Below are positions 60,556 through 64,000 of a stretch of DNA of 64,000 bases, in pieces; within the stretch, counting starts at the first letter, position 1; every line of letters begins with the position of its first letter. A model generated the notes under the pieces. It saw only the letters and a list, made by a program, of their open reading frames with translations, made no database searches and had not been told where the DNA came from. A program made the position numbers and the translations under genes. Source of the stretch: Castor canadensis (taxonomy: Eukaryota > Chordata > Mammalia > Rodentia > Castoridae); assembly GCF_047511655.1 (NCBI RefSeq), contig NC_133397.1, positions 11,867,501-11,931,500 on the forward strand, in the 5' to 3' direction.

Positions 60556-63182
60556 TTTTCATGGCTTTAATCCATGATAGTTTAAATACTGGGGGCCATT
60601 AGGAATGGATTTAGCTAAAAGCTTAGCTAACATTGCCTTTTCACTCTATTTTTCTCAGATCTTATGAGAATTCTGTTTTTGAATATTGTAGTTAATTCTT
60701 TTGGCTTTAAACAGCAGCCCTAGTAATGGTGGAGTTGTTAATTAATGTGTATATTGTACTGAATTTCTGTCTGTTAAGGGGTTTACTACTTTGGTGGAAA
60801 TTGCTAGCAGGTTCCATGAGGGTTTAATTATCATTTCACATTTGCATTTTTTTCCTCTCTCTCTTTCTCCTCCTGATCTCCTTAAAAATGAGTCTACATT
60901 TTGTGGCTTTTCCCCATTCTTCTTTATGAATTCCCATAATTCATTCCTGAAAACAGGGAAGCACTTGTAGGATCAGGAAAAAAATGTGTTTTTCCAAAAA
61001 TTAAGGTTGTGTGAAACTCCTTCCTTGGGCAAAGGTTTACAAACATGTCCCTTCCAGCTGCATCCCTAGCCTGTTACTTGACTTCCTGTGCTGGACACCT
61101 TACAGCATCTATGTCTCTTTTGAGGAAATTTGTCAAATAATGGTGTTTAGTCAACTGTTGTAAGCAATTGCATATTGACAGCTATAATTTAGTGAACAGG
61201 AAATACATGGCCAAAGCCAGTTTCTTGGCATTTCAGTAATGCAATAAAAATTAGTCAAGGTTAGCTGAGACTGGAAATGCCTTTTCCATGGCAAATGATT
61301 CATTTCTGTTTTGTGGGGTTTCTTGTTTATTTTCCTTTCCAGTTTTCATTCAGGATTCATTTCCTGATCTTGAATCAGAAAGTCAAATCAATGAACTAAA
61401 GTATTTTTCTTAAGTCTATCGAGTGATTTATTTTTAAAAGATGTTTTAAATGCATATGCTTTTCTTTCTGCACATACAATAGCAAAACTTTTGTAACAAT
61501 GACTTATCTTTGCATGTATGGAGAATTGAAAGTCATTTATTTCCCTTACTTATTCCTCTGGCAAATACAGATTGCAGATCATAAATGAAAATTCTGTACT
61601 GTATCTACACTTTCCATATTCTTTACTGTGTCCTACTATTGTATCTTGGCTCCCTGCTGTATTAAACACCATCCTGAGCACTTGTTCCAACAGGAGTCCT
61701 TGATGTTTTATCTTCCACCTATCATTCAAAGAGTGGGACTTCAGCAAAAAACATGAATCAATCTCTGTCACACCCAGGGCTGAGATCTATTTCCTCTAAT
61801 GGCACCTCATCTGATTTCTCTTACTAAAAGGGTCACTCTCACAGAGGAATGGCATATCAGTCTTATACTTGCTGAAACTAGATGGCAATAAAAATAAAAG
61901 TTGGGCAGGTAAGTAGCATTCATTATTATATAGATCTCTCAAGGATTTGGTGATGATAATATATCACAATAATAAAGCAATGATTATGGAAGAAACTTGA
62001 AAGGTTTGTAAGCAATATTTCTATTGAAGTAATTATTATCTCTTGGCCAATGTTAATAAAAAACAATGCAGAATAATTCTAATCATAGTACACCATGGAG
62101 AGGGTATTCTTAAGATACTATCTAGTAGTTTTATCCAGAAAAAGGATTTTTATGATGGGGGCATATTTAATGATGCTACTAAATCTAACAACGTAGAATT
62201 TCCTTTTGTAGAAGGCATGGCACACTTGAGTTTTATGATGAGTGACTATAACAGCTCCACAGTGTATCAGAGTCATAGGAAACAAGTCACAAATCTCTTA
62301 ACATTTTAATAGGCTTCGGGAATTAGCCTTGGTTTTAGACCACAACTTCATAGTAACTTCCATGGTGTAAGGTTGCTAAGCTGGAAATGGCTTCTGTCCA
62401 GGGCAGAGCAAATCTCTCCTCATCCTCCAGTCTTTCTCTATTTTCAAGGGGGCAATTCTGAAAAGCAAACTACTATTACTGAACAACAAAAAAAAGAAAA
62501 TTTAAAAGACAGATACCAGATACTTCTCAGAGTGCTTAGTATATATTTTATTGTTATTTAAACAACAACAACAAAAAGCTGGCATACTTTAAACAAAACC
62601 AGCCCTGAAATGCCCTTTTCCCCAAATGTATTTCTTCTTTTAAAAAGAGAAATCTTATAGAAGTTATATATGATGCATTTGTTTTTTAAAAATATCAAAA
62701 GGATATCAAAAAAACAAACTGACATGCACAGAAAGTTCCTATCATAAAAAACTTTTACGCCCCTATCATAACAACATTTTATTAAGAGTAATATGTATTA
62801 ACTTGTAGTTAGGAAACACTTGTGTCAAATACAATCTCAACACAGAAGTAAGTTTGAAGTTCAATAACGTTGTGATTTCATTAGATTTTTATATTTTTTC
62901 ATGTTTTCTTTCCTCTATGTATCATGTTTCCTGGTGAAAGCTTTTGTTTGAATTATGACATTGTTCAGAAAAAGCATTTTATTGATTTTTACAAAATAGT
63001 GAATAACCTGAATTATCAGTATATTCTGATGGTCTTAAAGATCACTTTAAGAATTACTGATGTCTTCTGATGTGCTTCCAACAGCCCTGAGAGTTAAATA
63101 TCTTAGCCATCTAATATATGGAGCAGAGTCAAATTGAAGTGAAATTAACAATAAATTAAACAGTTACAGTGTGTTTTTCTTC
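60556..63182. other. AT-rich DNA downstream of LRATD1
   Basis: No recognised repeat over more than 2.5 kb. It could hold alternative 3'UTR sequence (AATAAA at 61243 and 61887) or regulatory sequence; no gene seen. Confidence 0.5.
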
Positions 63183-63251
63183 TTTTTTTTTTTCTTGGTG
63201 CTAGGGCTTGAACCCAGGGCTTTGTGTATGGTGGAGTTACATCCCCAGCAG
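63183..63251 (-). mobile_element. ID-like SINE, minus strand
   Basis: T-run (complement of the A tail), then gtgctagggcttgaaccc (B box complement), ending atccccagca. Typical minus-strand ID-type SINE with partial decay. Confidence 0.8.
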
Positions 63252-63460
63252 TGCTTTCTCTTTTTAAAACAAATGAAGAGACATTAGTTCATGTTTGCTT
63301 CTCAGAGATGATTTACCACACACACAATAGTCTACAAGTGAAAAACACATGCTTCCAGGTTTCTTGAAATATGTGGAGCTACATTTAAAGGATGTTTATC
63401 TAAGACCCATGTCAATTTATTTTGGTTGAAAATTATTAGTTATTAGCAGAATACATATGT

Positions 63461-63512
63461 ATTTGTGTGTATATAGAGATATATACTTTATATTTATACA
63501 CACACACACTTA
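63461..63512 (+). repeat. TA/TG and CA simple sequence
   Basis: Runs of tgtgtgtatatagagatata and (CA)5 separated by AT-rich DNA. Confidence 0.75.
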
Positions 63513-63570
63513 TATACATTTCTGGCCAAAGCTAGTAATTTTTATTTTCAGATAAAATATATATAGAAGT

Positions 63571-63810
63571 GAAAGTGATGGAACACGCCTGTCATCCCAG
63601 CTTTGTGTAGAAGCACAAACAGGAACATAGAGGTCCAGGCTGGTCCCTGGCAAAAAGCCATACTCTGTTGCATACGGAAACACCCTATCTCAACAATAAC
63701 TGACACAAAAAGGGCTGGTGGTGTGGCTCAAGTGATAGAGCATCTGCCTAACAAGAGTAAGGCCTTGAATTCAACCTCCAGTACTGCCAATAAATAAATA
63801 AATAAAAACA
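63571..63810 (+). mobile_element. Dimeric SINE (B1-ID type), diverged
   Basis: Left half with 'ggaacacgcctgtcatcccag' character and a degraded middle; right half from about 63713 (ggctggtggtgtggctcaag ... ttgaattcaacctccagtac) is a good ID-like unit. Ends in (AAAT)n. Same two-part layout as the copy at 52605; no clean target-site duplication seen. Confidence 0.85.
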
Positions 63811-64000
63811 GAAGGAAAATATTTAGGGGTCAGAATAGCTAATAAGTAGCTGGATAGCAAGCAGTTATGCCTAAAACTAAACAACAGCAAAAATAAATGT
63901 AGGAGCTGTAGGTTAGCTTTTGGAATGATGTTTCTGTTTTTTTTTCTAAAAAAACAAAAAAATTGAAAGCTGAAAAGATACAGAAGTAATTGAAAAATAA

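Noticed and set aside
1..64000. CRISPR arrays, insertion sequences, operons, riboswitches
   Set aside because: Sequence is vertebrate nuclear DNA: intron signals, CpG island, L1, SINE and LTR repeats. No regularly spaced direct repeats were seen.

Overview
This is a vertebrate, and specifically rodent, nuclear genome window. Most of it is AT-rich, non-coding DNA filled with L1 retrotransposon copies, tRNA-derived ID-like SINEs, dimeric 7SL/ID-type SINEs, ERVL-MaLR solo LTRs and old MIR/L2/DNA-transposon relics. No bacterial-type operons, CRISPR arrays, rRNA genes or functional tRNA genes were seen. The ID-like SINEs, the B1-ID dimers and an L1 family with a long G-rich 3'UTR point to a non-murid rodent. 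Beaver-like (castorimorph) is my best guess from memory, and I cannot confirm it from the sequence alone.

The only protein-coding gene I can support is LRATD1 (FAM84A/NSE1) on the + strand near the right end. Its 292-codon reading frame lies in a single exon (58499-59377) inside a CpG island of about 2.8 kb. The promoter is GC-rich and TATA-less, with a CCAAT box. A 5'UTR intron probably ends at an acceptor 36 bp before the start codon. A candidate poly(A) signal lies about 1.15 kb past the stop.

Layout: 1-3.7 kb is AT-rich intergenic DNA with old repeats. 3.7-10.07 kb is one nearly full-length but dead L1 (5'UTR, ORF1, ORF2, 3'UTR) with an 11-bp target-site duplication. 10-33 kb is intergenic with MaLR LTRs, MIRs, MER5-type relics, one intact ID-like SINE and an old L1 3' end. 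33.4-34.6 kb holds a younger 5'-truncated L1 followed by a second L1 3'UTR, both inside one 16-bp target-site duplication. 36.1-37.4 kb is a young L1 3' end nested in an older L1. 37-56 kb is a gene-poor stretch of old repeats, with a dimeric SINE at 52.6 kb. 56.3-60.6 kb is the LRATD1 locus. 60.6-64 kb is AT-rich flank with two SINE copies.

I found no evidence for a new gene system. The observations most worth following up are the compound L1 insertion, the turnover of L1 3'UTR structure between copies, and the replaced catalytic cysteine in the LRAT domain of LRATD1.
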